NCBI RefSeq assembly: GCF_023516505.1
Contig: NZ_JAMGBB010000001.1
Location: 620,001 to 684,000 of the forward strand
DNA length: 64,000 nucleotides
Direction of reading: 5' to 3'
From: Sphingomonas brevis
Lineage (GTDB): Bacteria; Pseudomonadota; Alphaproteobacteria; Sphingomonadales; Sphingomonadaceae
Under the pieces are notes generated by a model that was given only the letters and a program-made list of their open reading frames with translations, was not told where the DNA came from and did not search any database. The position numbers and the translations under genes are program-made. This document shows positions 36,237 through 45,405 of this stretch, in pieces. Positions within the stretch are counted from its first letter, which is position 1; each line of letters begins with the position of its first letter.

Positions 36237-38990
36237 ATGCTCGCCACTGTGGCCAAGAGAATTTTCGGTTCGGCCAACGACCGTTACGTTGCCAAGCTCG
36301 GCAGGACTGTGGAGACGATCAACGGCTTCGAGCCGACCATCGCGGCGATGACCGACGAAGAGCTTCGCGGCCAGACCGAGCTCTTCCGCCAGCGGCTGGC
36401 AGACGGCACCAAGCTTGACGATCTGCTGCCCGAAGCCTTTGCAACCGTCCGCGAGGCGGCCAAGCGCACGCTCGGGCAGCGCCACTATGACGTGCAGATG
36501 ATCGGTGGCATCGCGCTGCACCGCGGCGAGATCGCCGAGATGCGGACTGGCGAAGGCAAGACGCTGGTTGCGACCCTTTCGGTTTACCTCAACGCGCTCG
36601 CCGGCAAGGGCGTCCATGTCGTCACGGTCAACGATTATCTGGCCAAGCGCGACGCCGAGTGGATGGGCCAGGTCTATAAATTCCTGGGAATGACGGTCGG
36701 CGTCATTGTGCCGAACCTGACCGATCCCGAGCGCCGCGAAGCCTATCTTGCGGACATCACCTACGCCACGAATAACGAACTCGGGTTCGACTACCTGCGC
36801 GACAATATGAAATTTTCGCGCGAGCAGATGGTTCAGCGGCCCTTCCATTATGCGATCGTCGATGAGGTCGATTCGATCCTGATCGACGAGGCCCGCACTC
36901 CGCTGATCATCTCTGGTCCGACCGACGACAAATCGGAGCTCTACATGGGCGTCGACGCGATCGTGAAGCAGTTCGTCGAGGGCGATTACGAGAAGGACGA
37001 AAAGCAGAAAAGCATCGTCCTGACCGAAGACGGCACCGAAAAGGCCGAGCGGATGCTTGAAGCCGCGGGCCTGATCGAAGGGACCAACCTCTACGACATC
37101 GCCAACACGCAGGTCGTCCATCACCTTAACCAGGCCCTCAAGGCCAACAAGATGTTCAAGCGGGACATCGATTATATCGAGAAGGACGGGAAGATCGTCA
37201 TCATCGACGAGTTCACCGGTCGCATGATGGACGGACGACGCTGGTCCGATGGCCTTCACCAGGCCGTCGAGGCGAAGGAAGGCGTACAGATCGAGCCGGA
37301 GAACCAGACGCTCGCCTCGATCACCTTCCAGAATTATTTCCGCATGTATCCGAAGCTGTCGGGAATGACCGGCACGGCGGCGACCGAGGCGCCGGAGTTC
37401 TTCGACATTTACCGGATGAATGTGGTTTCGATCCCGACCAACGTCCCGGTTCAGCGCCGCGACGTGGACGACGAATTCTACAAGAACATCAACGACAAGT
37501 TCGGGGCAATCGCCAAGGAAATCCGTATTCGCCAGGAAACTGGTCAGCCGGTCCTGGTCGGCACCGTATCGATCGAAAAGTCCGAAATGCTGTCGGAATT
37601 CCTGGAGCAGGAAAAGATCCAGCACTCGGTCCTCAATGCCCGCTTCCACGAAAGCGAAGCGCATATCGTCGCACAGGCCGGCCGGATCGGCATGGTCACC
37701 ATCGCTACCAACATGGCCGGCCGCGGAACCGACATTAAATTGGGCGGCAACCTGGAATTTCGCGTCGAGGACGAGCTTAAGGAAGTCCCCGAAGGGCCCG
37801 AGCGCGACAAGGCGATCGAACGCATTTCCGCGGAAATCGAGGCCGAAAAGCAGCAGGTGCTGGACGCCGGCGGCCTGTTCGTTCTCGGCACTGAGCGCCA
37901 CGAAAGCCGCCGTATCGACAACCAGCTCCGTGGCCGTTCCGGGCGCCAGGGCGACCCCGGCCTGTCACGCTTTTACTTGAGCCTCGACGACGATTTGCTG
38001 CGCATCTTCGGACCGCAGACCGCCTTTGCTCGCCTCATGAACAAAAATCTGGAGGACGGCGAAGCGATCATTTCCCCCTGGATCTCGAAGGCGATTGAGA
38101 CCGCGCAGAAAAAGGTCGAAGCGCGCAACTACGACATCCGCAAGCAAGTCGTCGAATTCGACGATGTCATGAATGATCAGCGCAAGGTGATCTACGAGCA
38201 GCGCGCGGAGATCATGGATGCCGACCATGTTTCGGACGTGGTCGAAGATTTCCGTGTCGAAACGATCGTCGGGCTAGTCATGGCGAGCTGTCCCGAGGGT
38301 ACTTATCCCGAGCAATGGGACGTCGACAGCCTCAAGGAGAATGTCGGCGAGGTGCTTGACCTCGACCCGCCGCTCGACAGCTGGCTTCAGGAGGAAGCTG
38401 TCGAGCAGACGATTGTCATCGAAAGGCTGCAGCAGCTGGCCGACGACAAGATGGCGGCCAAGAAAGGCGCGCTGACCGCTGACCAATGGGTCCAGGTCGA
38501 AAAGAACCTGCTGATCCAGACCCTCGACCATCACTGGAAGGAGCATCTGGCGACGCTCGATGCCCTCCGGCAGGTCATTCACCTGCGGAGCTATGCCCAG
38601 AAGAAACCGATCGACGAATATAAGCAGGAAGCCTTCCTGCTGTTCGAACGGCTGCTGGTCGCGATCCGCGAGGATGTCACCCGAGCGCTGATGCGCGCAT
38701 ACGTCGAGATCCAGGAGCCGGCTGACATACCGATGATGCCGATCGGCGCTTCGGTGCTCCCGGATTTCATCACGCACCACATCGATCCGCTGTCAGGCGA
38801 CGACGACACCGCCGATTTCGATGCCGGTGGAGCATTGTTGTCGAACATGCCCCCGCTGCAGGCGCCGCGACCGCCGATGCCAGAGCAAGCGGCCGACGGT
38901 GAAACGATTGTTGCCCCCGCGAGCCGTAATGCGCTCTGCCCTTGTGGATCAGGGCGCAAATATAAGCATTGCCACGGCCAGGCGGGCTGA
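36237..38990 (+). CDS. secA: Preprotein translocase ATPase SecA
   Basis: Motor that drives unfolded proteins through SecYEG. The 917 residues include [14 protein letters not shown] (Walker A), [27 protein letters not shown] (Walker B), [31 protein letters not shown] and [20 protein letters not shown]. The C-terminal zinc finger [14 protein letters not shown], which binds SecB and phospholipid, is present, after a variable linker. Length is usual for alphaproteobacteria. GAGGAA lies 11 bases upstream of the ATG. Confidence 0.97.
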   Translation: MLATVAKRIFGSANDRYVAKLGRTVETINGFEPTIAAMTDEELRGQTELFRQRLADGTKLDDLLPEAFATVREAAKRTLGQRHYDVQMIGGIALHRGEIAEMRTGEGKTLVATLSVYLNALAGKGVHVVTVNDYLAKRDAEWMGQVYKFLGMTVGVIVPNLTDPERREAYLADITYATNNELGFDYLRDNMKFSREQMVQRPFHYAIVDEVDSILIDEARTPLIISGPTDDKSELYMGVDAIVKQFVEGDYEKDEKQKSIVLTEDGTEKAERMLEAAGLIEGTNLYDIANTQVVHHLNQALKANKMFKRDIDYIEKDGKIVIIDEFTGRMMDGRRWSDGLHQAVEAKEGVQIEPENQTLASITFQNYFRMYPKLSGMTGTAATEAPEFFDIYRMNVVSIPTNVPVQRRDVDDEFYKNINDKFGAIAKEIRIRQETGQPVLVGTVSIEKSEMLSEFLEQEKIQHSVLNARFHESEAHIVAQAGRIGMVTIATNMAGRGTDIKLGGNLEFRVEDELKEVPEGPERDKAIERISAEIEAEKQQVLDAGGLFVLGTERHESRRIDNQLRGRSGRQGDPGLSRFYLSLDDDLLRIFGPQTAFARLMNKNLEDGEAIISPWISKAIETAQKKVEARNYDIRKQVVEFDDVMNDQRKVIYEQRAEIMDADHVSDVVEDFRVETIVGLVMASCPEGTYPEQWDVDSLKENVGEVLDLDPPLDSWLQEEAVEQTIVIERLQQLADDKMAAKKGALTADQWVQVEKNLLIQTLDHHWKEHLATLDALRQVIHLRSYAQKKPIDEYKQEAFLLFERLLVAIREDVTRALMRAYVEIQEPADIPMMPIGASVLPDFITHHIDPLSGDDDTADFDAGGALLSNMPPLQAPRPPMPEQAADGETIVAPASRNALCPCGSGRKYKHCHGQAG

Positions 38991-38993
38991 GGT

Positions 38994-40115
38994 TCAGGCA
39001 GCAAGCTTCAGCGTGCGCTGCCGGATCCAGCGTTGCACGGGAAGCTCAAACCAACGGTAGCTGAGCACGGCGGCTGCAAGCGTTGCACCAAGATAGGCGG
39101 CAAGGAACCATGAGCTCGCCAGCGGCGGAACCACGCCGCTTGCCGCGACGACAATCGCCAGCAGCAATTGAAGCGGGAAGTGCAGCAAATAGCTTGAGTA
39201 GGTGAGGTTGCCGGCCGCTTGTACTGGATTTTGCCAGCGATTGAGCAGCGGCCAATCTCTCGAAGTCAGTACCAGCAGGCAGGGCACGGCCAGCAGCAGG
39301 ACCATGGGTAATTTGTCGCGATCCCCGAGAATGCCTGACATGGCGCACAGACCTACCAGCGACGCCAGGGCGGCGGCTGCTGGCCACGGCGATTTCGGTC
39401 GGAAGAGCGCAGCTAGTCCACCCGCGAAGAAATAGGTGGCGCAAGCGACCGATACCCAGTCGACTCCGGCTAGCTGAAGCGCCAATCCCGCCAGAATAAC
39501 CGACGCACATAGCCGCATCGTCGGCGCAAACCGGCCGACAATCAGGAAGAAAGCAGCATAGACCGCGACTTCAGCTGAAATTGACCAGATTGGACCGTTG
39601 AAGCTGAAGGGCGCCTGCGGCCCCCAATCGGTGGCGAGAAACAGCTGGCGGACGAACAGCCCGCCATCATCCGTCCGGTAGATGAAATTTTGGCCGGTTA
39701 GGTGCCGGTGAATCGCTTCGAGCGCGATTACTGCGCCCAGCGTCGCAATGTGCAGCGGATAGAGCCTGGAAACGCGCAGCCAGAAGAAATCGCGCGCCGC
39801 GACCGACTTGGCATGAATGGCCGGGCCATATTTCCAGAAGAAAATGTAGCCGCTGATCCCCCAAAAAATTTGCACGCCATACTGGCCATATTCGTAAAGC
39901 GGCCACAGCAATCCGTAGAAGGGAACGCTGTCCCGCGGGACAGTAGGCATTCCGTGTAGATGCGCGAAGTGGCGATAGTGGAAGAACAGCACCGCCAGGG
40001 CCGATCCGAAGCGCAGCAGCTCGAGCCCGAGCAGCTTGCCGGACTCGGCGCATGCGCGTTCCTCGCGCACGATTGGTGCGCTTGGTTCAAGCGCGAACGG
40101 GCGGGCGTATCCCAT
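38994..40115 (-). CDS. Acyltransferase 3 family membrane protein
   Basis: A 373-residue polytopic protein of the OafA/YrhL-type acyltransferase-3 family, which transfers acetyl or other acyl groups to surface or periplasmic sugars. Family signs are GLELLRFGSALAVLFFHYRHF with the catalytic His in the first helix, YGVQIFWGISGYIFFW, RVSRLYPLHI and NGPIWSISAEVAVYAAFFLI. About ten hydrophobic helices are visible. No SGNH domain is fused. The substrate is unknown. Its stop lies next to the secA stop and it is divergent from putA. Confidence 0.88.
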   Translation of the reverse strand: MGYARPFALEPSAPIVREERACAESGKLLGLELLRFGSALAVLFFHYRHFAHLHGMPTVPRDSVPFYGLLWPLYEYGQYGVQIFWGISGYIFFWKYGPAIHAKSVAARDFFWLRVSRLYPLHIATLGAVIALEAIHRHLTGQNFIYRTDDGGLFVRQLFLATDWGPQAPFSFNGPIWSISAEVAVYAAFFLIVGRFAPTMRLCASVILAGLALQLAGVDWVSVACATYFFAGGLAALFRPKSPWPAAAALASLVGLCAMSGILGDRDKLPMVLLLAVPCLLVLTSRDWPLLNRWQNPVQAAGNLTYSSYLLHFPLQLLLAIVVAASGVVPPLASSWFLAAYLGATLAAAVLSYRWFELPVQRWIRQRTLKLAA

Positions 40116-40216
40116 GTCGTTCGCCCTACCGGAAAATGGTTACGAAAATGGCCGCTGGAAAGCGGAGGGCATACCGCCTATCTGGCCGCGCAACAGCGTT
40201 TCCCCGGAAAGACCAG

Positions 40217-43200
40217 ATGATCGATCGCTCCACGCTTCGCCTTGCGTACCGCCCCATGGAAGAGGAGGTGGTTCAGGAACGGCTGCAGCAGGCCAAATTG
40301 GGCGCCAGCCAGCAGGGCGAAGCCAGCGCCATTGCCCGCGCTCTCGTCAAGGCAGTCCGCAGCCATAAGGCGGCTGGGCTGGATGCGTTCCTGCAGGCCT
40401 ATGATCTGGGTTCCGACGAGGGCATTGCACTGATGTGCCTCGCCGAGGCGTTGTTGCGCATTCCTGACGCGGAAACCGCCGACGACCTTATCGCCGACAA
40501 GCTGTCCGGCCCCGACTGGGCGGAGAAGCTCGGCGACAGTCGCTCGACCTTTGTCAATGCGGCGACCTTTTCGCTTTTGCTGACTGGCAAGGTGCTGGAA
40601 GAGGCCAACGACAAGTCGGAAAATTGGCGTTCGGCGCTTGGCCGTGCTGTCGGCCGCCTCGGTGAACCGGTGATCCGCACTGCCGTAAGCCAGGCAATGA
40701 AGATTCTCGGCAAGCAATTCGTGTTCGGCCGAACGATCGACGAAGCGCTTAAAAGGGCCACGCCGGAACAGGCCAGGGGTTGGAGCCACAGCTTCGACAT
40801 GCTGGGAGAGGCGGCCAAGACCCATGACGACGCCGCCCGCTACGCCAGGGCCTATGCAGGCGCGCTCGATACCATTGCCAAGGTTGCCAAGGGCGGCTTC
40901 CGCGCGGCTCCGGGTATCTCGGTTAAGCTCAGCGCGCTCCATCCGCGTTACGAATGGGGCCATGCCGAGGAGGCCAAGGCAGCCATTCTGCCGGTCATTC
41001 GCGACCTGGCGCTTAGGGCCGCCAAGGCCGACGTGCACTTCACCATCGACGCCGAGGAAGCCGACCGTCTCGAACTATCGATGGATTTGATCGAGGCGCT
41101 GGCCGCCGACGATACGCTGTTTGCAAACGGCTGGGGCGGGTTCGGCCTTGCCATTCAGGCCTATTCCAAGCGCGCGGTGCCCTTGGTCGACTGGACGGTC
41201 GAGCTGGCCCGCAAGCATGGCCGCAAGCTGATGGTCCGCCTGGTCAAGGGCGCTTATTGGGACAGCGAGATCAAGGTCGCCCAGGTCGCCGGCCTCAACG
41301 ACTACCCTGTTTTCACCCGCAAGGTCGCGACCGACGTATCTTATCTCGCCTGCGCCAAGCGGCTGCTGGCGGCGAGCGATTGCATTTACCCGGCATTCGC
41401 CACCCACAATGCCAACACCATCGGCGCAGTGAAGGCGCTCGCCGGCGCAGCGCAGTTCGAATTCCAGCGGCTGCATGGCATGGGCGAGGGGCTCTATGAG
41501 GAGCTGGCCAAGCTCGAACAAGCTATTGGAGAAAAGCCGACTCCGGTCCGCATCTATGCCCCGGTCGGAAGCCACAAGGAGCTGCTGGCCTACCTGGTCC
41601 GCCGGCTTCTGGAGAACGGCGCCAATTCCAGCTTCGTCAATCGCATCGCCGATGATGAAATCCCGGTCGATGAACTGGTGCGCGATGCCGTCTCCGAGCT
41701 GGAGAAGCTGAGCCCCAAACGCAACGCGGCGATACCGCTGCCAAATGCCATCTTCGGGAAGGACCGGGTCAACAGCGCCGGCGTCGATCTAAGCGACCCG
41801 CTGGTTCGCGAACCATTGATGAAGAGGCTGGCCAAGCTCGGCAGCAAGCATTGGTCGGCAGCTCCAACCGGCGGCGGAAGCGGCAAAAAGTTTCCGATCT
41901 ATGCGCCTTATGACACCTCCCAGGTGGTGGGCGGAGTCACCTATGCCAGCGAAGGCGATGTCGACCGCATGGTCCGCGCCGGGCTTGCCGCGCAGATCGG
42001 GTGGGATCAGCTTGGCGGCAACGGTCGCGCCAAATTGCTCAACCGCGCCGCCGACCTGTTCGAACGGCATTCTGAAGAGCTTTTCTCGCTCTGCATCAGG
42101 GAGGCCGGCAAAACCCTTCCCGATGCAGTGCTGGAGGTCCGTGAAGCAGTCGACTTCCTCCGCTATTACGCCAGCGAAGCGGTGCGCCTGTGCGGCAATG
42201 TCACCGCGCTTCCCGGCCCGACTGGCGAATTGAACGAACTGCGGCTCCATGGCCGCGGGGTGTTCGCCTGTATTTCGCCCTGGAATTTCCCGCTGGCGAT
42301 CTTCATCGGCCCGGTCGCTGCGGCGCTGGCGGCCGGCAATGCCGCCATCGCCAAGCCGGCAGAGCAGACCCCATTGATTGGTGCCCGCGCGATCGAGCTG
42401 ATGCACGCCGCCGGAATCCCCAAGGCGGTAGTCCAAATGGCGCCCGGCGACGGCCGGACCGGCGCGGCACTGACAAGCCACCCGCTAATTGGCGGCGTCG
42501 CCTTCACCGGCTCGACCGATACCGCCCGCGCGATCAACCGCAGTCTTGCGACACGTGACGGCCCGATCGTTCCGTTGATCGCCGAGACGGGCGGTCAAAA
42601 TGCGATGATCGTCGATAGCTCCGCACTGCCGGAGCAGGTCACGCGCGATGTCGTTGCCTCGGCGTTCCAGAGCGCCGGTCAGCGTTGCTCCGCGTTGCGG
42701 GTGCTGTTCATGCAGGACGACGTCGCGGATACGATGCTGGAGATGATTGCCGGCGCAATGCAGGCGCTGGCCGTCGGAAATCCCGAGGATCTTACCACCG
42801 ACGTCGGCCCGGTGATCGACACCGAGGCCAAGGCTGCACTGGATAGCCATCTCGCGCAATTGAAGACCAAGGGCCGCCTGCTGGCTGAAGTGCCGCTTCC
42901 GGAAGAAGCAATGCGTGGGCATTTCGTCGTTCCGTCGATGTACGAGATAAAGGGCCTCAAGGATCTCGACCGCGAGCATTTCGGCCCGATCCTTCATGTC
43001 GTCCGCTGGAAGTCGGGTACGCTCGACAAGGTAATCGAACAGATCAACGCCACCGGATACGGCCTGACGCTCGGCCTCCAGAGCCGGATCGACACCACGC
43101 GCCAATATGTCGAGGCCCATGCCCGCGTCGGCAATCTCTATGTCAACCGCAACCAGATCGGCGCGGTGGTCGAAAGCCAGCCATTCGGCGGGGAAGGGCT

Positions 43201-43327
43201 GTCGGGGACCGGGCCCAAGGCCGGCGGCCCGCACTATGTACCGCGTTTCGCGACTGAGCGAGTGACCTGCATCGATACCACCGCGGCCGGCGGCAATGCG
43301 TCGCTGATGGCCGCGATTGAGGGATAG
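40217..43327 (+). CDS. putA: Bifunctional proline dehydrogenase / glutamate-semialdehyde dehydrogenase PutA
   Basis: Oxidises proline to glutamate in two steps. The 1036 residues comprise an FAD proline-dehydrogenase barrel (about 90-480, with MVRLVKGAYWDSEIK, YPAFATHNANTIGA and FEFQRLHGMGEGLYEEL) and an NAD aldehyde dehydrogenase (about 545-1030). In the latter, PWNFPLAIF, FTGSTDTAR, the Glu in IAETGGQNAMIV and the catalytic Cys824 in AGQRCSALRVL are present. The N-terminal ribbon-helix-helix repressor domain of E. coli PutA is absent, so it should not autoregulate. MIDRSTLR is the chosen start (GGAAAGA upstream). Confidence 0.95.
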   Translation: MIDRSTLRLAYRPMEEEVVQERLQQAKLGASQQGEASAIARALVKAVRSHKAAGLDAFLQAYDLGSDEGIALMCLAEALLRIPDAETADDLIADKLSGPDWAEKLGDSRSTFVNAATFSLLLTGKVLEEANDKSENWRSALGRAVGRLGEPVIRTAVSQAMKILGKQFVFGRTIDEALKRATPEQARGWSHSFDMLGEAAKTHDDAARYARAYAGALDTIAKVAKGGFRAAPGISVKLSALHPRYEWGHAEEAKAAILPVIRDLALRAAKADVHFTIDAEEADRLELSMDLIEALAADDTLFANGWGGFGLAIQAYSKRAVPLVDWTVELARKHGRKLMVRLVKGAYWDSEIKVAQVAGLNDYPVFTRKVATDVSYLACAKRLLAASDCIYPAFATHNANTIGAVKALAGAAQFEFQRLHGMGEGLYEELAKLEQAIGEKPTPVRIYAPVGSHKELLAYLVRRLLENGANSSFVNRIADDEIPVDELVRDAVSELEKLSPKRNAAIPLPNAIFGKDRVNSAGVDLSDPLVREPLMKRLAKLGSKHWSAAPTGGGSGKKFPIYAPYDTSQVVGGVTYASEGDVDRMVRAGLAAQIGWDQLGGNGRAKLLNRAADLFERHSEELFSLCIREAGKTLPDAVLEVREAVDFLRYYASEAVRLCGNVTALPGPTGELNELRLHGRGVFACISPWNFPLAIFIGPVAAALAAGNAAIAKPAEQTPLIGARAIELMHAAGIPKAVVQMAPGDGRTGAALTSHPLIGGVAFTGSTDTARAINRSLATRDGPIVPLIAETGGQNAMIVDSSALPEQVTRDVVASAFQSAGQRCSALRVLFMQDDVADTMLEMIAGAMQALAVGNPEDLTTDVGPVIDTEAKAALDSHLAQLKTKGRLLAEVPLPEEAMRGHFVVPSMYEIKGLKDLDREHFGPILHVVRWKSGTLDKVIEQINATGYGLTLGLQSRIDTTRQYVEAHARVGNLYVNRNQIGAVVESQPFGGEGLSGTGPKAGGPHYVPRFATERVTCIDTTAAGGNASLMAAIEG

Positions 43328-43432
43328 GCTGTCCCGCGCTGACACATGCCAAACAAGGCTATGGTGCCGTTGCCGGATTGCTGCTGTTGATGAAGCTGCG
43401 GGGTGGTCCCCCGGGACATGAACGCACTTCGC

Positions 43433-43471
43433 CGAAGCGGTCGGGCTAACGCCTGGCCGCTTCGTTCTTTT
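43433..43471 (+). terminator. Probable terminator downstream of putA
   Basis: Perfect 8-bp stem CGAAGCGG / CCGCTTCG followed by TTCTTTT, about 105 bases after the putA stop and just before the oppositely oriented tRNA gene. Confidence 0.7.
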
Positions 43472-43484
43472 GGATGCTGGAAGA

Positions 43485-43559
43485 TGGCTCCCCGAGTTGG
43501 ATTCGAACCAACGACCAAGTGATTAACAGTCACCTACTCTACCGCTGAGCTATCGGGGA
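43485..43559 (-). tRNA. tRNA-Asn (GTT)
   Basis: 75-base cloverleaf on the minus strand. The acceptor stem is TCCCCGA / TCGGGGA with discriminator G and encoded CCA; the D arm is TAGCTCAGCGGTAGAGTA; the anticodon loop CTGTTAA gives GTT; the T arm is TTGGTTCGAATCCAA. Only tRNA in the window. Its product decodes AAC/AAU, which are ANN codons but not t6A-independent. Confidence 0.97.
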
Positions 43560-43575
43560 ACACGAAGCGATGCCG

Positions 43576-43603
43576 CCTATAACGCGCTGTTCGCGGGTTG
43601 CAA
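43576..43603 (-). promoter_or_regulatory. Possible promoter of the tRNA-Asn gene
   Basis: On the minus strand TTGCAA and TATAGG are 16 bases apart, ending about 17 bases before the tRNA 5' end, which fits a housekeeping sigma-70 type promoter. Read by eye only. Confidence 0.4.
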
Positions 43604-43646
43604 GCGCCTAAGGCGCGCTTTTAGCACCAAATATGTGAATGCCCGG

Positions 43647-44462
43647 TTAGTGGGCGAATTGCTCCATGGCAATGCGCTCGTCGAGGGCATGTTCGGGGTC
43701 GAACAGCAGGGTCAGGGACCGCTCCCGGTCGAGCGTAATATCAACCGTGCAGACCTCGCGAACCTCGAATTGGTCGGCGACCGCCGCCACCGGCCTCTTG
43801 TCGGCTTCCAGCACTTTCAGCCTGATCGCGACATCATCGGGCAGGATCGCGCCCGACCAGCGTCTTGGCCGGAATGGGCTGATCGAGGTCAGTGCCAGCA
43901 TCTTCGCCGCCAGCGGCAGGATTGGGCCATGGGCGGAAAGATTATAGGCGGTCGAGCCCGCCGGCGTTGCCACCAGCACGCCATCGGCGACAAGCTCCGG
44001 CATCACTACCCGCCCGTTGACGCTGATCTCGATCTTGGCCGACTGACGCGTTTCGCGCAGAAGCGACACTTCGTTGATCGCCGGATGGACCCAGGTGTCG
44101 CCCCGGATATTGGTCGCTTCCATTGTTAGCGGGGCGACGCGGATATGCTTGGCGGCCTGGATTCGCTCGAACAGCCGGTCCAACCGCCAATCGTTCATCA
44201 AGAAGCCGAAGGTCCCCCGGTTCATGCCGAACACCGGGCGTGCCTCGCCGTCCTCGAGCATGGCGTGCAGCGTCTGCAGCATGAAGCCGTCGCCGCCCAG
44301 CGCGACCAGTGTCTCCGCTTTGTCCGCATCGGCCCAGCGATATCGGCGGCGGAGCATTGTTTCGGCCGATTTGGCCGCTTCGCCGGGGGAGGCAACAAGC
44401 CCAATGCCATGCGCTGCGAGGTCGCGCTCGGGCGTAGCGGGTGAGGGGCGGGCGACGTTCAC
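43647..44462 (-). CDS. nadK: NAD kinase
   Basis: Phosphorylates NAD+ to NADP+. The product has about 271 residues from GTG 44462. The ATP/NAD motif TLVALGGDGFMLQTLH, the block VFGMNRGTFGFLMN, the conserved NE in PAINEVSLLR and the glycine-rich ADGVLVATPAGSTAYNLSAHGP identify the family. The start is uncertain: no convincing ribosome site precedes GTG 44462, and the first conserved strand is LVASPGEAA, so a start somewhat downstream cannot be excluded. The tRNA-Asn gene follows in the same direction after 87 bases. Confidence 0.9.
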   Translation of the reverse strand: MNVARPSPATPERDLAAHGIGLVASPGEAAKSAETMLRRRYRWADADKAETLVALGGDGFMLQTLHAMLEDGEARPVFGMNRGTFGFLMNDWRLDRLFERIQAAKHIRVAPLTMEATNIRGDTWVHPAINEVSLLRETRQSAKIEISVNGRVVMPELVADGVLVATPAGSTAYNLSAHGPILPLAAKMLALTSISPFRPRRWSGAILPDDVAIRLKVLEADKRPVAAVADQFEVREVCTVDITLDRERSLTLLFDPEHALDERIAMEQFAH

Positions 44463-44565
44463 AGGGATCAAAATAGAGGATTGGCGGGAAAGTGCCACTG
44501 TCCCGAATGGGAACGTGCCCGACAGACACCTTGGTCGGCCTACGGGCCACGGGTAAGCCAGCCGA

Positions 44566-45405
44566 ATGCGTAATTGGCTCAAATGGCCAGGGTTCGGGGG
44601 CAAGCGGGTGTCGGATCGCAAGATTTCGGCGCCCGCTTCGCCATTGCACGACCATGCGCTCGAACAGGCCATCCGCCGCGATCGCATCGAACTTCGCTTC
44701 CAGCCGCAGATCGAGCCGGCCAGCGGCCGAATCCTCGGCGTTGAGGCCCTGGCCCGCTGGAGCGGTGCCGAAAGTCCCGAGGAACTGTTCGCCCGTGCCG
44801 AAGCCGCCGGTCTCGCCGAGCGCCTCTCACGGGCGATCCAGCGTAAGGCGCTGCGTACCGCCGGCGCCTGGACCGGCCTGCTCGCCGAGCTGAGGTTGTC
44901 AATCAACCTCCTCCCGCGCGATCTCGACCGTCCGGGTTATGAGCAATGGCTGCTTGGCGAGATCGCCCAAGCCGGCCTCACGCCGGGACAAGTTACGGTC
45001 GAAATTGTCGAAAGCAGCCTGATGGCCGACAGCCTCGAAGTCGCTGGCAGGCTGTCTCGCTTGCGCGCCGCAGGCGTTCGCATCGCCATAGACGATTTCG
45101 GTACCGGCTACTCCAGCCTGGCTTATTTGACGTCGCTCCCAATCGACACGATCAAGATCGACCGCGGCCTGATCAACCACATCGTCGGCGGCACCCGCGA
45201 CCGGATCGTCGTCAAGGCGATGATCCGTCTTGCCGAGGAGTTGAACCTCAAGGTGATCGTCGAGGGCGTCGAAAACATCGCCCAGCTCCACCTGCTGGAG
45301 GAATGGGGCTGCGACCTTTACCAGGGCTTTTTGGGCGCCCAGCCGCTCGACGAAGCGGAATTGACCCGCTTTGTCGCCGCGGCAGCCCGCACCGCGGCCG
45401 CTTAG
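44566..45405 (+). CDS. Stand-alone EAL-domain cyclic-di-GMP phosphodiesterase
   Basis: A 279-residue protein made almost entirely of an EAL domain (about residues 28-270), without GGDEF, PAS or membrane segments. Catalytic and metal residues are all present: the EAL of GVEALARW, Asn in LSINLLP, Glu in EIVESSL, the Asp pair in AIDDFGTGYSSL, Lys in TIKIDRGL, Glu in VIVEGVEN and Gln in YQGFLGAQPL. It is therefore predicted to hydrolyse c-di-GMP to pGpG. Its stop overlaps the convergent mfd stop. Confidence 0.92.
   Translation: MRNWLKWPGFGGKRVSDRKISAPASPLHDHALEQAIRRDRIELRFQPQIEPASGRILGVEALARWSGAESPEELFARAEAAGLAERLSRAIQRKALRTAGAWTGLLAELRLSINLLPRDLDRPGYEQWLLGEIAQAGLTPGQVTVEIVESSLMADSLEVAGRLSRLRAAGVRIAIDDFGTGYSSLAYLTSLPIDTIKIDRGLINHIVGGTRDRIVVKAMIRLAEELNLKVIVEGVENIAQLHLLEEWGCDLYQGFLGAQPLDEAELTRFVAAAARTAAA

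Noticed and set aside
35949-37901. 650-codon open frame on the minus strand opposite secA
   Set aside because: It mirrors the secA reading frame in GC-rich DNA, has no recognisable domain and contains part of the GFA gene; it is a shadow.
43485-43559. tRNA-Asn as an integration site
   Set aside because: No partial tRNA copy, integrase or composition shift is seen on either side.
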